64,000 nt of DNA, from NCBI RefSeq assembly GCF_910596095.1, contig NC_056552.1, forward strand, positions 13,249,111-13,313,110, read 5' to 3'. The first letter of the stretch is position 1; the number at the start of each line of letters is the position of its first letter. This stretch comes from Thunnus maccoyii. Its lineage: Eukaryota > Chordata > Actinopteri > Scombriformes > Scombridae. Both the position numbers and the translations under genes were made by a program. The notes beneath the pieces were generated by a model. The model was not told where the DNA came from and made no database searches. It saw only the letters and a list, made by a program, of their open reading frames with translations. Positions 62,990 through 64,000 of the stretch are shown in pieces.

Positions 62990-64000
62990 ATAAACAAAGA
63001 ACATTTGTGGAGTCATGACAAAATCATGATGAAACTGCATACAGTAAAACATTTTGAGCTCCCTTTTTCAATTCTGCTCTACAATTATGAGTTCACACCA
63101 CTTGAGGGAGTTGTAAGTACAATTAAAAATGAAATGATGTGTTTTCTCAGGGATAGATTTAGATAGATAGATTTAGTAATATCCACAACTTATCAGTGGG
63201 AAATAGACTCACACTTTAATATAACAGCACAATACAAATTAAAATATTATCTGACACAGCTTGAAGACATTTAAATAATAACTGAAATAATCACATAATA
63301 CAAGAGGACGCTAGAAATTTACAAAAGGAAAAAACTCGAGTATGCATGTATTTAAAGATAGAAGCTTGCATAACAACTTGGCATCCCCTTTGTGTTTTTG
63401 AATCATGAACTTTGAGACTGTCTTTGCCTGCCAATCTTCAATGAATGTTTGTGCAAAGCTGGAATCAACACCTGCAATTTACTTTATTTTTACCTGCAGC
63501 TGGTCGCTCCTTGTTCCTCAGCATGCCGATGTTCTGGCCAAGGCTCTGACATAATGTGATGGCCATGGGGCCCACACTACCAAACTGAAGAAACACACAT
63601 ATAATTCAAGTTAACAACAACTAGAGGGAAAAGAGAATAAACTGTCTTTGATACCAGATTCATGAGAAACATTAACATCTTTAAGAAATACACAGATTCC
63701 ATAACTTTACTGGACATACGCCTTGATTTTATGGAACAAAGGAAATCAGTTTTACCTCATTGATGCCACCACCTCTGGTAAGAGAACAGATGCCCCCGAC
63801 GTACGCTGCTTCGCTGCGGCTGCTCATGAACGTCCTCCCACTGCGGGAAACACAAGACTGCTATAATAACAGAAGAAGAATGATAACAACAAAACTAGAA
63901 TGAGACGAGGACTGAACGCACGAGAAGAGGTGCACGGTGTCGCAGCGTTCCTTGATGCTCTCCTTCCTGTACTTCATGAAGTCGCGCAGGGTGAGCAAGG
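55459..64000 (-). CDS. adam11: adam11, 3' part (catalytically inactive ADAM)
   Basis: Membrane-anchored, non-proteolytic ADAM of the ADAM11/22/23 group, a neuronal receptor related to LGI/Kv1 complexes. The N-terminal half lies beyond the window. The 466 visible residues begin in the metalloprotease-like domain. There, [11 protein letters not shown] replaces the zinc-binding HEXXHXXGXXH, so no catalysis is expected. Then follow the disintegrin domain ([32 protein letters not shown]), the Cys-rich region ([43 protein letters not shown]), an EGF-like module ([18 protein letters not shown]), a transmembrane helix ([19 protein letters not shown]) and a short tail GWGFKNIRRGRSSGV. This order and the TM/tail sequence match ADAM11 better than ADAM22 or ADAM23. 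The final two exons are inferred from phase and resemblance to the mammalian tail. Confidence 0.93.
55853..55878 (+). repeat. (TG)n microsatellite in the last adam11 intron
   Basis: About 13 TG units between the microexon and the last exon of adam11. Confidence 0.85.
57110..57590. mobile_element. decayed hAT-like MITE copies in an adam11 intron
   Basis: Shared blocks appear twice: AATGTCTATCACAATTTCCC and, from about 57390, ATTTGGTTTATAAAATGTCA, TGAAAAATGTCCATCATACA and a CCAAAACCAAAAAAGT remnant. This suggests two overlapping or tandem degraded copies between the exons at 57934 and 56047. Confidence 0.5.
62946..62984 (+). repeat. (AC)n microsatellite at an adam11 splice acceptor
   Basis: Perfect 39-bp AC repeat, i.e. 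(TG)n on the adam11 strand, ending 6 nt before the AG acceptor (62939-62938) of the exon 62937-62886. Confidence 0.95.

Larger units (their letters stand above)
55459..64000 (-). other. adam11: adam11 coding-exon map
   Basis: Exons in transcript order: 64000-63922 (partial), 63840-63756, 63584-63494, 62937-62886, 62610-62511, 61776-61705, 61288-61196, 61064-60984, 60907-60857, 60735-60672, 60502-60397, 60211-60092, 59489-59321, 59155-59041, 58024-57934, 56047-56030 (18-nt microexon), 55474-55459 (stop TGA 55461-55459). All acceptors are AG and donors GT, and the phases close throughout. If the microexon is not spliced at 56030, translation runs on to a stop at 56010-56008 (tail RYDPTFQ). If it is skipped, the tail becomes FKSSGV. 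Confidence 0.8.

Overview
The window is vertebrate nuclear DNA, most likely from a ray-finned (probably percomorph) fish. All genes are split by GT-AG introns, many of them only about 80-500 bp. The encoded proteins are vertebrate orthologues. The intergenic and intronic DNA carries short non-autonomous DNA transposons and microsatellites typical of fish genomes. No bacterial genes, CRISPR arrays or novel multi-gene system were seen. I traced the gene models by hand from reading frame, splice sites and family resemblance. Phases close across every traced junction.

Layout on the + strand: the 3' half of dnajc7 (1-3110, TPR repeats plus J domain); complete acly, ATP-citrate lyase (27 coding exons, 9975-26837, with a promoter and non-coding first exon near 5530-5758); complete two-exon klhl11 (29210-32733, BTB-BACK-Kelch); and nt5c3b (36206-42004, cytosolic 5'-nucleotidase of the HAD type). 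On the - strand: complete fkbp10 (50452-43757, four FKBP domains, two EF hands, HEEL ER-retention tail), tail-to-tail with nt5c3b, then the 3' half of adam11 (64000-55459, catalytically dead metalloprotease-like domain, disintegrin, Cys-rich, EGF-like, transmembrane, short tail). The genes are not functionally coupled; they form a conserved neighbourhood. By remembered comparison with human 17q21, klhl10, ttc25/odad4 and cnp are missing here, and adam11 sits next to fkbp10.

Regions without genes hold 3' UTRs and transposon remnants: several copies of one hAT-like MITE family (one exonised in the klhl11 3' UTR, one with a second MITE nested in its end), two long foldback elements, a solo LTR with a 4-bp target duplication, and microsatellites. 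Two microsatellites abut splice acceptors of acly and adam11. The most interesting leads are a 30-nt candidate cassette exon in acly that matches the mammalian alternative exon in length and position, an 18-nt adam11 microexon that can give alternative C-termini, and the (TG)n and (CT)n tracts at acceptors.
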